Assembly: GCF_000607165.1 (NCBI RefSeq)
Contig: NZ_JFZG01000026.1
Coordinates: 121,094 to 185,093 of the forward strand
Length of the DNA stretch: 64,000 nucleotides
From: Ralstonia pickettii
Lineage (GTDB): Bacteria > Pseudomonadota > Gammaproteobacteria > Burkholderiales > Burkholderiaceae
Direction: 5' to 3'
The notes below the pieces were generated by a model. That model saw nothing but the letters and a program-made list of their open reading frames with translations. It was not told where the DNA came from and ran no database searches. Each line of letters begins with the position of its first letter. Position 1 is the stretch's first letter. This document shows positions 51,353 through 60,151 of the stretch, in pieces. The position numbers and the translations under genes were made by a program.

Positions 51353-53449
51353 TCAGGCGGCCTGTGCCAACGGCGCGACCTCGACCAGGCAATCGTAGAA
51401 CGTAGGCGCACGCCCCATGTCGGTCAGCCGCTGGCTGGTCAGCTCGTTCGCGTTGGTGCCATCGGGTGCGAGCTTTTTCCACCAGATCGACAGGCCGACG
51501 ACCACGCCGCGCCGCGCACGGTCGGTCACGCGGGCGCGCGCCTGCATGGTGCCGCGATCGTTGAAGATGCGGACCAGTTCGCCATCGACGACACCGCGTG
51601 CATTCGCGTCGTCTGGGTGGATGTCGAGATGCGGCTCGCCTTCGGTGTTGCGCAGGCTGTCGACGTTGACGAAGGTGGAGTTCAGGAAGTTGCGCGCCGG
51701 CGGCGAGATCATCGACAGCGGATAACGCTTGGCCAGCTCTGGCGTGCTGATCGCCGACTCATGCGGCGGCACATAGCCGGGCAGCGGGTCGAGTCCGTCT
51801 TTGGCCATCTGTTCGGAATAGAACTCGCAGCGGCCGGACGGCGTGCGATAGCCGCCACGTGCCAGCGGCGCGGCCGGGTGCGCCAGCTTCTGCCAACCCT
51901 CGCGCTTAAGCGTGGCCCAGTCGATGTGCGCGGCGGCTGGGTCGTCACGGCGAACGGCCTGGGCGGCGATGTCGTCGTCGGAATCGGCAAAGCAGGTGTC
52001 GTTAAAACCCATGCGTTGCGCGAGACGGCGAAAAATCTCGGTGTTCGGCAGCGACTGGCCCATTGGCGCAATGGCAGCGTTGTTGGCCAGCACGTAGGTG
52101 TGGCCATAAGCCTTGTGCACATCGACGTGTTCGAGCTGCGTGGTCGCGGGCAGCACGATGTCGGCGTAGTCGGCCGTGTCGGTCTGGAAATGCTCGAGCA
52201 CCACGGTGAAAAGGTCTTCGCGTGCAAAGCCCGCGGCGACCTTGCGCGAGTCCGGCGCCACCGCCACCGGGTTGCTGTTGTAGACCACCACCGCCTCGAC
52301 CTTCGGCCCGAACGACGCATCGCCTGCATGCAGCAGCGCATCGCCGATGGTGCTCATGTTGATCGTGCGCGGCATGCTTGGCCACGTCGGCAGCAAGTCA
52401 GGGCGCTGCAGCTTCGCATTGTCGATAGGGAAGAAGCCGGACGTCGACAGTTGCAGGCCGCCCGCCGCATCGCGCCACGCGCCCACCAGCGACGGCAGGC
52501 ATGCGACCGCGCGCACGCCCTGCCCGCCGCCATGCGCGCGCTGCATGCCGTAGTTCAGGCGAATCGCCACCGGTTGCTTGTCGCGCACGACGGTCGTGCC
52601 GTACAGCTTGGCGAGCCACTCGATATCCGCCGCGTCCACGCCGCACAGCGTGGCCGCATATTCCGGCGTGTATTGCTGCGCGCGCTCACGCAGCGCATCG
52701 AAGCCCAGCGTATGGTTGGCGATGTACTCGTGGTCGAGCAGGTCATCACGGATCAACACGTGGATCATCGCCAGCGCCAGCGCCGCATCTGTACCGGGGC
52801 GCACCGCCAGATGGTGATGGCACTTCTCCGCCGTCAGCGAGCGATACGGATCGATGGCGACGAGCGTGGCGCCGCGCCGTTTCGCTTCCTGCGCGCGTGT
52901 CCAGAAATGCAGGTTCGACGCGATCGGATTGGCGCCCCAGATCAGGATGAGCTTGGCATCCTGCACGTGCTCGATGTCCATGCCAAGGCTTGCGCCATAC
53001 GTGTAACGCAGCGCCGTCGCGCCGGCCGATGCACAGATCGTGCGATCGAGCAGCGACGCCCCGAGCTTATGGAAGAAGCGCGCGGCCATGCTCTCGCCCT
53101 GCACCAGGCCCATCGTGCCGGCATAGCTGTACGGAAGGATGGCCTCCGGATTGCGCGCCGCGATGTCGCCCAGGCGCGTGGCGATGGTGTCGATGGCCTC
53201 GTCCCACGAGATCGGTTCGAACTTGCCCTCGCCCTTGGCGCCCACGCGCTTCATCGGCGTCAGCAGGCGGTTCGGATGGTACGTGCGCTCTGCATACCGA
53301 TTGACCTTGGTGCACAGCACGCCGGCCGTCGTCGGGTGGTCCGGATCGCCCTGCACGCGGGTGGCACGGCCGTCCTCGACGGTGACGAGCAAGGCGCAGG
53401 TGTCGGGGCAGTCGTGCGGGCAGGCGGCACGGATGACTTGGGTGGACAT
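51353..53449 (-). CDS. Molybdopterin-dependent oxidoreductase with 4Fe-4S site
   Basis: A 698-residue molybdenum enzyme of the DMSO-reductase family. The start at 53449 (MSTQVIRAACPHDCPDTCALL) has GGAG upstream. The N-terminal Cys cluster is CPHDCPDTC plus a fourth Cys in GVLCTKV, so a 4Fe-4S centre is expected. Mo-bis-PGD binding segments include YGASLGMDIEHVQDAKLILIWG (seen in part) and the C-terminal molydopterin-dinucleotide-binding domain from about residue 570. There is no twin-arginine signal and no electron-transfer subunit nearby, so it is probably cytoplasmic. Substrate unknown; thiosulfate, nitrate and formate roles cannot be separated. Confidence 0.85.
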   Translation of the reverse strand: MSTQVIRAACPHDCPDTCALLVTVEDGRATRVQGDPDHPTTAGVLCTKVNRYAERTYHPNRLLTPMKRVGAKGEGKFEPISWDEAIDTIATRLGDIAARNPEAILPYSYAGTMGLVQGESMAARFFHKLGASLLDRTICASAGATALRYTYGASLGMDIEHVQDAKLILIWGANPIASNLHFWTRAQEAKRRGATLVAIDPYRSLTAEKCHHHLAVRPGTDAALALAMIHVLIRDDLLDHEYIANHTLGFDALRERAQQYTPEYAATLCGVDAADIEWLAKLYGTTVVRDKQPVAIRLNYGMQRAHGGGQGVRAVACLPSLVGAWRDAAGGLQLSTSGFFPIDNAKLQRPDLLPTWPSMPRTINMSTIGDALLHAGDASFGPKVEAVVVYNSNPVAVAPDSRKVAAGFAREDLFTVVLEHFQTDTADYADIVLPATTQLEHVDVHKAYGHTYVLANNAAIAPMGQSLPNTEIFRRLAQRMGFNDTCFADSDDDIAAQAVRRDDPAAAHIDWATLKREGWQKLAHPAAPLARGGYRTPSGRCEFYSEQMAKDGLDPLPGYVPPHESAISTPELAKRYPLSMISPPARNFLNSTFVNVDSLRNTEGEPHLDIHPDDANARGVVDGELVRIFNDRGTMQARARVTDRARRGVVVGLSIWWKKLAPDGTNANELTSQRLTDMGRAPTFYDCLVEVAPLAQAA

Positions 53450-53531
53450 CAAGGGGCTCCGGATTGGGTGGCGGCTGGCGCATGTCGGTGTCATCGCCCA
53501 GCCGCAGGTATCCGGAAATTGTAATCGCCCG

Positions 53532-54527
53532 CTAGGGGCTTCGCAGCGGTGTGGAGCCGCGCGTGACGAGCCGCCCCGTGAGCAACACGCGACGCGTCGG
53601 CAAGGCCGGCTGCGCGAGGCGGTCCTGCAACATCGCCATTGCCATGCGGCCGATGTCGTAGACCGGCTGTTCGATCACGGTGATGCCCGGGCCGGCGAGT
53701 TCCGTCCAAGGCTCATTGTCAAAGCCCGCCACGGCGATGTCGCGAGGCACATCCAGCGAAAGCCGCCGCAACGCACGCAGCACGCCGAGCAGCGATTGCG
53801 CGTTACTCGCAACCAGCGCGTCGGGCCGCTCACGTTCTGCGCCGGACAGCCAGGCCAGCGTCTCGGCCTCCGCCGCCTCGGCAGTGGGCAGGATGAAGCG
53901 TGCCTCGACGGTCATGCCGTGGCGCGCCAGCGCCGTCGCAAATCCGGCCTGACGCTCAGCGCCCGTGCTGCTGGTCCGCCCGAACAAGCCGCCGATACGC
54001 CGGTAACCCTGCGCGGCGAGATGCTCGGCCAGCGCTTGCGCGGCCTGCTGGTTGTCGAGCACCACGGCATCGGTCCCACAGGCCGGGCCCGCTCGGTCGA
54101 TCAGCACGACCGGGTAGCCGAGGTGCACCGGTTGCTGCGCTTCGGCAATGCTGCGCGTCGGCGAGAGGATGACGCCGGTCACGCGCTCCTCTTCCATCAG
54201 GCGCAGGTACATCGCTTCCTTCTCAGGGTCTTCGTCGGAATTGCAGAGGATGACGCGCAGGCCGGCGGCATAGGCCGCGTCTTCCACCGCCCGGCTGACG
54301 CTGGTGAAGAACGGGTTGCGGATGTCGGACACGATCAGCCCGACGGTCTGCGCCTGCTGCGAGCGCAGCCGCCGCGCCGACAGGTTCGGCCGATACCCGG
54401 ACGCTGCCACCGCCGCATCGACACGCCGGCGCAGTTCTGCGCTCACGGGGCCGCCGGCGAGCGCGCGTGACACCGTTGCCACCGACACCCCCGCCGCCGC
54501 CGCTACGTCCTTGATTCGAACCGTCAT
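53532..54527 (-). CDS. fruR: LacI-family regulator of the fructose operon
   Basis: Transcriptional regulator of 331 residues, divergent from fruBKA. The start at 54527 (MTVRIKDVAAAAGVSVATVS) puts the LacI helix-turn-helix at the N-terminus, followed by the hinge helix NLSARRLRSQ. The rest is a periplasmic-binding-protein-like effector domain (about 60-325). It probably senses fructose 1-phosphate or a related sugar phosphate, by analogy with Cra/FruR. A half-matched operator overlaps its own start (54530-54543), so autoregulation is likely. Confidence 0.88.
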   Translation of the reverse strand: MTVRIKDVAAAAGVSVATVSRALAGGPVSAELRRRVDAAVAASGYRPNLSARRLRSQQAQTVGLIVSDIRNPFFTSVSRAVEDAAYAAGLRVILCNSDEDPEKEAMYLRLMEEERVTGVILSPTRSIAEAQQPVHLGYPVVLIDRAGPACGTDAVVLDNQQAAQALAEHLAAQGYRRIGGLFGRTSSTGAERQAGFATALARHGMTVEARFILPTAEAAEAETLAWLSGAERERPDALVASNAQSLLGVLRALRRLSLDVPRDIAVAGFDNEPWTELAGPGITVIEQPVYDIGRMAMAMLQDRLAQPALPTRRVLLTGRLVTRGSTPLRSP

Positions 54528-54529
54528 GC

Positions 54530-54543
54530 TGAAATCGTTTCCA
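54530..54543. promoter_or_regulatory. Second LacI-type operator near fruR start
   Basis: TGAAATCGTTTCCA is an imperfect palindrome with a central CG, like the 54664 site (5 of 7 pairs match). It lies immediately upstream of the fruR ATG and would act as a roadblock or autoregulatory site. Confidence 0.5.
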
Positions 54544-54650
54544 AAGAAAGCGTCATCATAGCGAATGACCGCATTACCTCCAATCTCTCGCTCTCCTAGG
54601 GAAAACCCCGTAAATACTGGGATGAGCGTCACTTTGTGTGGCGCCGCACA

Positions 54651-54679
54651 TTGACACTCGCACTGTAATCGATTTCAAT
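54651..54679 (+). promoter_or_regulatory. Promoter of fruB-fruK-fruA
   Basis: Perfect TTGACA (54651-54656), 17-bp spacer, then TTCAAT (54674-54679) as -10. The start ATG of fruB lies at 54744, giving a leader of about 58 nt. The operator at 54664-54677 covers the spacer and most of the -10. Confidence 0.7.
54664..54677. promoter_or_regulatory. LacI/FruR-type operator in the fru promoter
   Basis: TGTAATCGATTTCA is a 14-bp palindrome with central CG and 6 of 7 matching pairs, the normal design for LacI-family sites. It overlaps the spacer and -10 of the fru promoter, so binding would block RNA polymerase. The only local LacI regulator is the divergent gene at 53532-54527. Confidence 0.75.
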
Positions 54680-54743
54680 TCGCGATCATCGACGACACGC
54701 ATGCCGGGCCTTGGAGCACGGCAGCCGCAGGAGACCCCGCCGC

Positions 54744-57284
54744 ATGGCTTCCGCCCTGATCTGCGCCGAACGCATCCGTCTGCAACAACGCGCCACCGAC
54801 AAGGAAAGCGCCATCCGCGCCGCCGGCCAATTGCTGGCCGACGCCGGCTGCATCGACCCCGCCTATATCGACAGCCTGCTGCGCCGCGAGACCGTGGCCA
54901 ACACGTTCCTCGGTCACGGCGTCGCCATTCCTCACGGCATGGGCGAGGACCGCCACCTGATTCATCAGACGGGCATTGCGGTGCTGCAATTTCCCGATGG
55001 ACTGGAGTGGCACCCTGGGCAGACCACGCACCTCGTGTTTGCCATTGCCGCGCAGTCGGACGAGCACATCACGCTGCTGCGCCGGCTGACGCGGCTGCTG
55101 AATGACGACGCACGCCTGCGGCAGCTCTTCACCACGCAGAACGCCGAAGAGCTTGTTGCCGCGCTCTCTAGCGACGCACCCGCGCCCGCCACCAGCACGC
55201 CCGGCTCGGACCTCGCCGAGCAGCGCACCTTGACGCTGGAATACCCGAGTGGCCTGCACGCCCGCCCGGCCGCGCAGTGGGTGGAAACCGCTCGCCGCTT
55301 TGCCGCGCGCGTGCAAGTGCGGCATGGCGACGAAACCGCCGACGCAAAGAACCTGGTGGCGTTGCTGCAACTGGGGCTTGCAGTTGGCGCCAAGCTCACC
55401 CTCTCTGCGGAAGGCCCCGACGCGGGTGCCGCGCTCGACGCCCTCCAGCAAACCATCCGGGGCCTGACGGCACAGGAACGTGCCCAGGTCGCACGCGACA
55501 CGCAAGCAGCCCGCACGCGCCACACCGCGCACGGGTGGCAAGCCGACGCGGCGTTGCCGGCCATCGGCGGCATTGCGGCGAGTCCCGGGCTGGCGATCGG
55601 CCCCATCCACGTGCTCCAGCACGGCGCGTCGACCGTGCCTGATCACCCGGTCGCACTGACCACCGGCGGCGATCTGCTCGATCAGGCGCTGGCCAGCACG
55701 CGCGCCGAGCTGGAAGCCCTAGCACGCGACACCGCCGCCCGCCTGGGCGAAGCGGAAGCGGGTATCTTCAAGGCCCAGGCCGAACTGCTGGGCGATACCG
55801 ACCTCATGACGCTGACGTGTCAGGCCATGGTCGAGGGGCATGGCGTGGCGTGGTCCTGGCATCAGGCCGTCGAACGCTTGGCCGAGCGGCTGGGCGCGCT
55901 CGGCAACCCGCTCCTGGCAGCGCGCGCGGCGGATTTGCGCGACGTGGGGCGGCGCGTGCTCGGCCATATCGATCCGTCGCTGCGCAGTGCAGCGCAGACA
56001 CTGCCGGACACGCCCTGCATCCTGGTTGCGGCGGATCTCTCTCCCTCGGATACGGCGGCACTCGATACGCGACGCATCATCGGCATCGTCACTGCGCAAG
56101 GCGGTCCGACCTCGCACACGGCCATCCTGACGCGCACGCTGGGCATCCCGGCCGTCGTGGCCGCCGGCCCTGCAGTACTCGATGTGGCCACGGGCACGCA
56201 AGCCATCATCGACGGCACCGGCGGCCGTCTGGTGCTGGATCCCGATGCCGCCAGCATCGCCAGCGCCCGCGCCTGGCTGCAGCAAGACGCCGCCCGTGTG
56301 CAGCGTGAGCAGGCAGAGCGCGGCTTGCCCGGCCGCACACGTGACGGCCACACGGTCGAGATCGCCGCCAACGTCAACCTGCCCGCGCAGGCGGTCGAAG
56401 CCATCACGCTCGGCGCGGAAGGCGTTGGCCTGATGCGCACCGAATTCCTGTTCCTCGAACGCGATCACGCGCCCGACGAAGACACGCAATACGCCGTCTA
56501 CGCCGATATGCTCAACGCCCTCGGCGGTCGCCCGCTGATCGTGCGCACGCTGGACATCGGCGGCGACAAGCAGGTCCCGCATCTGAACCTGCCGACGGAA
56601 GACAACCCGTTCCTCGGTGTGCGCGGTGCGCGCCTGCTGTTGCGCCGGCCCGACCTCATGGAGCCGCAACTGCGAGCGCTGTACCGTGCCGCCCGCGATG
56701 CTGGAGAGGCGACTGCGTTGTCGATCATGTTTCCGATGATCACCTCATTGGAAGAAGTGACGTCACTGCGGGCCGCATGCGAGCGTATCCGCGCTGAACT
56801 CGACGCGCCGGTGGTGCCGCTGGGCATCATGGTGGAGGTACCAGCCGCCGCGCTGCTGGCCGATCGACTGGCCGAGCATGTCGACTTCTTCTCCATCGGA
56901 ACAAACGACCTCACGCAATACACGCTGGCGATCGATCGCCAGCATCCTGACTTGGCGGCCGAGGCCGACAGCCTGCACCCGACGGTGCTGCGCCTGATTC
57001 AGCAGACCGTGCAAGGCGCCGCACACCACGGGCGCTGGGTGGGCGTATGTGGCGGCTTGGCGGGAGACCCGTTCGGCGCGCTGCTGCTCACCGGTCTTGG
57101 CGTGCATGAACTGTCGATGAGCCCGCGCGATATTGCCCCGGTCAAGGCGCGGCTGCGTGAGGCGCACATCCGCGCGCTGTCGCAGCTCGCCGAACGGGCG
57201 TTGGCGTGTGCGTCCGCCCAGGAGGTGCGTGCCCTGGAGACCACGTTGCCGATGCAAGCCGGTGGTAAGGAGATGGCCGCATGA
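54744..57284 (+). CDS. fruB: Fructose PTS multiphosphoryl transfer protein (EIIA-HPr-EI fusion)
   Basis: Single polypeptide carrying phosphate from PEP to the fructose permease. It has 846 residues: EIIA-Fru (about 1-145, phospho-His H64 in GHGVAIPHG), HPr (about 160-245, H172 in PSGLHARPAA) and Enzyme I (about 275-840, H458 in GGPTSHTAIL, with the PEP-binding region EGVGLMRTEFLFLER). It contains its own EI, so this fructose PTS does not need a separate ptsHI. The start at 54744 follows CAGGAGACC; an upstream ATG in frame is not needed. The stop overlaps fruK by 4 bp. Confidence 0.95.
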   Translation: MASALICAERIRLQQRATDKESAIRAAGQLLADAGCIDPAYIDSLLRRETVANTFLGHGVAIPHGMGEDRHLIHQTGIAVLQFPDGLEWHPGQTTHLVFAIAAQSDEHITLLRRLTRLLNDDARLRQLFTTQNAEELVAALSSDAPAPATSTPGSDLAEQRTLTLEYPSGLHARPAAQWVETARRFAARVQVRHGDETADAKNLVALLQLGLAVGAKLTLSAEGPDAGAALDALQQTIRGLTAQERAQVARDTQAARTRHTAHGWQADAALPAIGGIAASPGLAIGPIHVLQHGASTVPDHPVALTTGGDLLDQALASTRAELEALARDTAARLGEAEAGIFKAQAELLGDTDLMTLTCQAMVEGHGVAWSWHQAVERLAERLGALGNPLLAARAADLRDVGRRVLGHIDPSLRSAAQTLPDTPCILVAADLSPSDTAALDTRRIIGIVTAQGGPTSHTAILTRTLGIPAVVAAGPAVLDVATGTQAIIDGTGGRLVLDPDAASIASARAWLQQDAARVQREQAERGLPGRTRDGHTVEIAANVNLPAQAVEAITLGAEGVGLMRTEFLFLERDHAPDEDTQYAVYADMLNALGGRPLIVRTLDIGGDKQVPHLNLPTEDNPFLGVRGARLLLRRPDLMEPQLRALYRAARDAGEATALSIMFPMITSLEEVTSLRAACERIRAELDAPVVPLGIMVEVPAAALLADRLAEHVDFFSIGTNDLTQYTLAIDRQHPDLAAEADSLHPTVLRLIQQTVQGAAHHGRWVGVCGGLAGDPFGALLLTGLGVHELSMSPRDIAPVKARLREAHIRALSQLAERALACASAQEVRALETTLPMQAGGKEMAA

Positions 57285-58237
57285 GCAAGCAGCCGCGCAT
57301 CGTCACCGTCACGCTCAACCCGGCCATCGACATGACCATCGGTCTGGAGCGCCTTGAACGCGGCCGCGTCAACATCGGCCGCAGCGTCACGCAACAGGCC
57401 GGCGGCAAAGGTGTCAACGTCGCAGCCTGTCTGGCCGATTGGCGGGTGCCGGTGATCGCCACGGGCCTCCTCGGGGACGCCAATGCCGAGCTGTTCGAAG
57501 CGCTGTTTGCGCGCAAGGGCGTGCTTGATGGCTTCTGCCGCGTGCCCGGCACCAATCGCACCAACATCAAGATCAGCGACCAGGCAGACGGGCAGACCAC
57601 CGACATCAATCTGCCAGGCATCGACGCCACGTCCGCCGAGTTCGACGCGCTGTGCGACCGCATCGACGCATTCGCCGACATTGCGGGCGCGGCGCTGTGC
57701 GGCAGCCTGGCCGGGGGCTTGCAGCCCGATAGCTACCTGAGATTGCTGGCGCGGCTGAACCGCCGCGGTGTCCCCACCTTGCTCGATACGAGCGGCGCCC
57801 CGCTGGCGCAGGTGCTGGCCGCGCCGCGCGAGGCGCTGCCGACGGCCATCAAGCCCAACCGGCACGAACTGGAACTGTGGGCAGGCACAGCGCTGCCCAC
57901 GCTGGCTGAAACGGTGGACGTGGCGCGCGCCATCCATGCGCTTGGCGTGGCGCAGGTCATCGTTTCACTGGGCGAGGACGGCGCGCTGTTCGTCACAGAG
58001 GAAGGCACGTGGCAAGCAGGCCTGCCGCCGGTACGCGCCGCCAGTACCGTCGGCGCGGGTGACGCCATGGTCGCCGGCGTGCTGGCCAGTTGGCATGCCG
58101 GTGCTGGCATGGAAGAGACCGTGCGCCTTTCGGTGGCCTTTGCCGCATGCAAGTTGCAACGCCTGGGCCCGCACCTCCCGGCCCCGGGGCAGGTACGCGA
58201 ACGCGCGGCCGCCGTCCAGATGCAGCGCGTGGCCTGA
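57281..58237 (+). CDS. fruK: 1-Phosphofructokinase
   Basis: Phosphorylates fructose 1-phosphate, made by the PTS, to fructose 1,6-bisphosphate. A PfkB-family kinase of 318 residues. It starts IVTVTLNPAIDMTIG, the FruK opening. GGKGVNVA binds substrate, and the catalytic Asp lies in STVGAGDAMVAGVLA. The ATG overlaps the fruB stop by 4 bp, and fruA follows after 50 bp. Confidence 0.96.
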   Translation: MSKQPRIVTVTLNPAIDMTIGLERLERGRVNIGRSVTQQAGGKGVNVAACLADWRVPVIATGLLGDANAELFEALFARKGVLDGFCRVPGTNRTNIKISDQADGQTTDINLPGIDATSAEFDALCDRIDAFADIAGAALCGSLAGGLQPDSYLRLLARLNRRGVPTLLDTSGAPLAQVLAAPREALPTAIKPNRHELELWAGTALPTLAETVDVARAIHALGVAQVIVSLGEDGALFVTEEGTWQAGLPPVRAASTVGAGDAMVAGVLASWHAGAGMEETVRLSVAFAACKLQRLGPHLPAPGQVRERAAAVQMQRVA

Positions 58238-58287
58238 CGCCGCGTACATCGCATCGCCACACGCTCAACGCATTCAAGGAGCCGATC

Positions 58288-60003
58288 ATGGCAAACCTGC
58301 TGGCAATTCTCGGTGCGGATGGCCGCACCACCCGCGCGATGCTCGCCGGTGCGGCACTGCGCCATGCGGCGCGCGAATCGGGCTACAAGCTCGACGTGGA
58401 CGTGCGCGGCCCGGACGCCGCCTCGGTCGTCAACACGGCGGCGCTCACCACCGCCGAGGCCGTCGTCTGGGCTGGTCTCTCGCCCAATGAGGCGGCTCGC
58501 CACGCCAATCCGCGCATGCTTGAAGTCACGCTGGACGAAGTGCTGGCCGATGCCCGGGCCGTGCTGGCGCGCATGATGCACAACGCCCCGCCCGCACAGA
58601 AAGCCGGCGTGCAAGCTCAACGCATCGTCGCCATCACATCGTGCCCGACCGGCATCGCCCATACCTTCATGGCCGCCGAGGCGCTCACGCAGGCGGCCGG
58701 CGCGCTTGGTCACACGATCCACGTAGAAACGCAGGGCTCGGTGGGCGCACAGAACACGTTGTCGGCCGATGCCATCGCGAGTGCGGATCTCGTGCTGATC
58801 GCCGCCGACACGCAGGTAGACCTGTCACGCTTTGCCGGCAAGCGCGTCTTCCGCGCCGGCACGAAGGCCGCCATTCACGATGGGCAAGCGCTGATCCGCC
58901 GCGCCTTGGAAGAGGCGTCCGTGGAAGGCAGCGGAACAGCGCAATCAGGAGGCACCGCTGCCGCCGCTGCCGAACAGCAGCGCACCGGCCCTTACAAGCA
59001 CCTGATGACCGGCGTGTCGTTCATGCTGCCCTTCGTGGTGGCGGGGGGCATTCTGATCGCGCTAGCGTTTGCCCTGGGCGGCATCTACGTGACGGACCCT
59101 TCGGCCAGCCACACGCTGGGCGGCGCGCTGTTCCAGATCGGTGCCAAATCGGCGTTTGCCTTGATGGTGCCTGTGCTTGCCGGATACATCGCCTATTCGA
59201 TCGCCAGCCGGCCGGGTATTGCCCCCGGGATGGTCGGCGGCATGCTGGCCGCCAGCCTCGGGGCCGGGTTTCTTGGCGGCATCGTGGCCGGGTTCGTCGC
59301 CGGCTATGGCACCGAGGCACTCAACCGTTGGCTGAAGTTGCCGCGCAATCTGGAAGGGCTGAAACCGGTGCTGATTCTGCCGGTGCTCGGCTGCCTGCTG
59401 ACGGGCCTGGTGATGCTGTATGTGGTCGGTGCGCCAGTCGCCGCGCTCCTCGCCTCCCTCACGAGCTGGCTGCGGGGCATGCAAGGCGCCAACGCCGTAC
59501 CGCTGGGCGCACTTCTGGGCGGCATGATGGCCTTTGACATGGGCGGCCCCATCAACAAGGCCGCGTATGCCTTCAGCACGGGGCTGATCGGCGCACAGGT
59601 CTACACGCCGATGGCGGCCACCATGGCGGCAGGTATGACGCCACCGCTGGGCATCGCTCTGGCTGCATGGCTGTTCCCCTCGCGGTTCACCCGAGACGAA
59701 CGCCAGGCGGCAAGGGCCACCGCCGTGCTCGGCCTCGCCTTCATCAGCGAGGGGGCGATCCCGTATGCGGCCCGGGACCCATTCCGCGTCATTCCCGCAC
59801 TTGTGGTGGGCTCCGCCTGCGCGGGCGCCCTATCGATGCTGTTCGGGGTGGAACTGCGCGTGCCGCACGGCGGGGCATTCGTGCTGCCGATCCCGAACGC
59901 GGTGACGCACCTGGGGGGCTATGTGGTGGCGCTGGTGGCCGGCACCGTTGTTACCGCCGTGTTGCTTGCAGTGATGAAGCGCCGGGTGACTGAAGCCGCC
60001 TGA
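58288..60003 (+). CDS. fruA: Fructose PTS permease, IIB'-IIB-IIC
   Basis: Membrane permease that imports fructose and phosphorylates it at C1. It has 571 residues: a first IIB-like domain without the active Cys (about 1-100), an active IIB with C119 in AITSCPTGIAHTF, an Ala/Gly linker (about 210-230), and an IIC membrane domain (about 235-565) with MAFDMGGPINKAAYAFS and SEGAIPYAARDP. The IIB'-IIB-IIC layout is the same as E. coli FruA. The ATG at 58288 follows AAGGAG; the open frame upstream overlaps fruK and is not used. Confidence 0.95.
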   Translation: MANLLAILGADGRTTRAMLAGAALRHAARESGYKLDVDVRGPDAASVVNTAALTTAEAVVWAGLSPNEAARHANPRMLEVTLDEVLADARAVLARMMHNAPPAQKAGVQAQRIVAITSCPTGIAHTFMAAEALTQAAGALGHTIHVETQGSVGAQNTLSADAIASADLVLIAADTQVDLSRFAGKRVFRAGTKAAIHDGQALIRRALEEASVEGSGTAQSGGTAAAAAEQQRTGPYKHLMTGVSFMLPFVVAGGILIALAFALGGIYVTDPSASHTLGGALFQIGAKSAFALMVPVLAGYIAYSIASRPGIAPGMVGGMLAASLGAGFLGGIVAGFVAGYGTEALNRWLKLPRNLEGLKPVLILPVLGCLLTGLVMLYVVGAPVAALLASLTSWLRGMQGANAVPLGALLGGMMAFDMGGPINKAAYAFSTGLIGAQVYTPMAATMAAGMTPPLGIALAAWLFPSRFTRDERQAARATAVLGLAFISEGAIPYAARDPFRVIPALVVGSACAGALSMLFGVELRVPHGGAFVLPIPNAVTHLGGYVVALVAGTVVTAVLLAVMKRRVTEAA

Positions 60004-60020
60004 AACGGCGCCCCGTGTGA

Positions 60021-60054
60021 AGGAAGCCGTGCACATCGTGCGGCTTCTTTGTCT
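60021..60054 (+). terminator. Terminator of the fruBKA operon
   Basis: Stem GAAGCCG (60023-60029) / CGGCTTC (60041-60047), with an inner CAC/GTG pair and ATC loop, then TTTGTCTC. It lies about 20 bp after the fruA stop. Confidence 0.75.
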
Positions 60055-60151
60055 CAAAAACGCTCAAAAGCGACGCTGGCCGCCCGATTCTGTTTGCCTC
60101 CCCAGCCCGTTTAGCTATGATGCCGGGCAAATCAACTCTCGGGGGAGAGCA

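Noticed and set aside
51272..53524. 750-codon plus-strand frame opposite the molybdopterin oxidoreductase
   Set aside because: It is an antisense shadow rich in His, Arg and Gln with no family features; the minus-strand gene is well supported.
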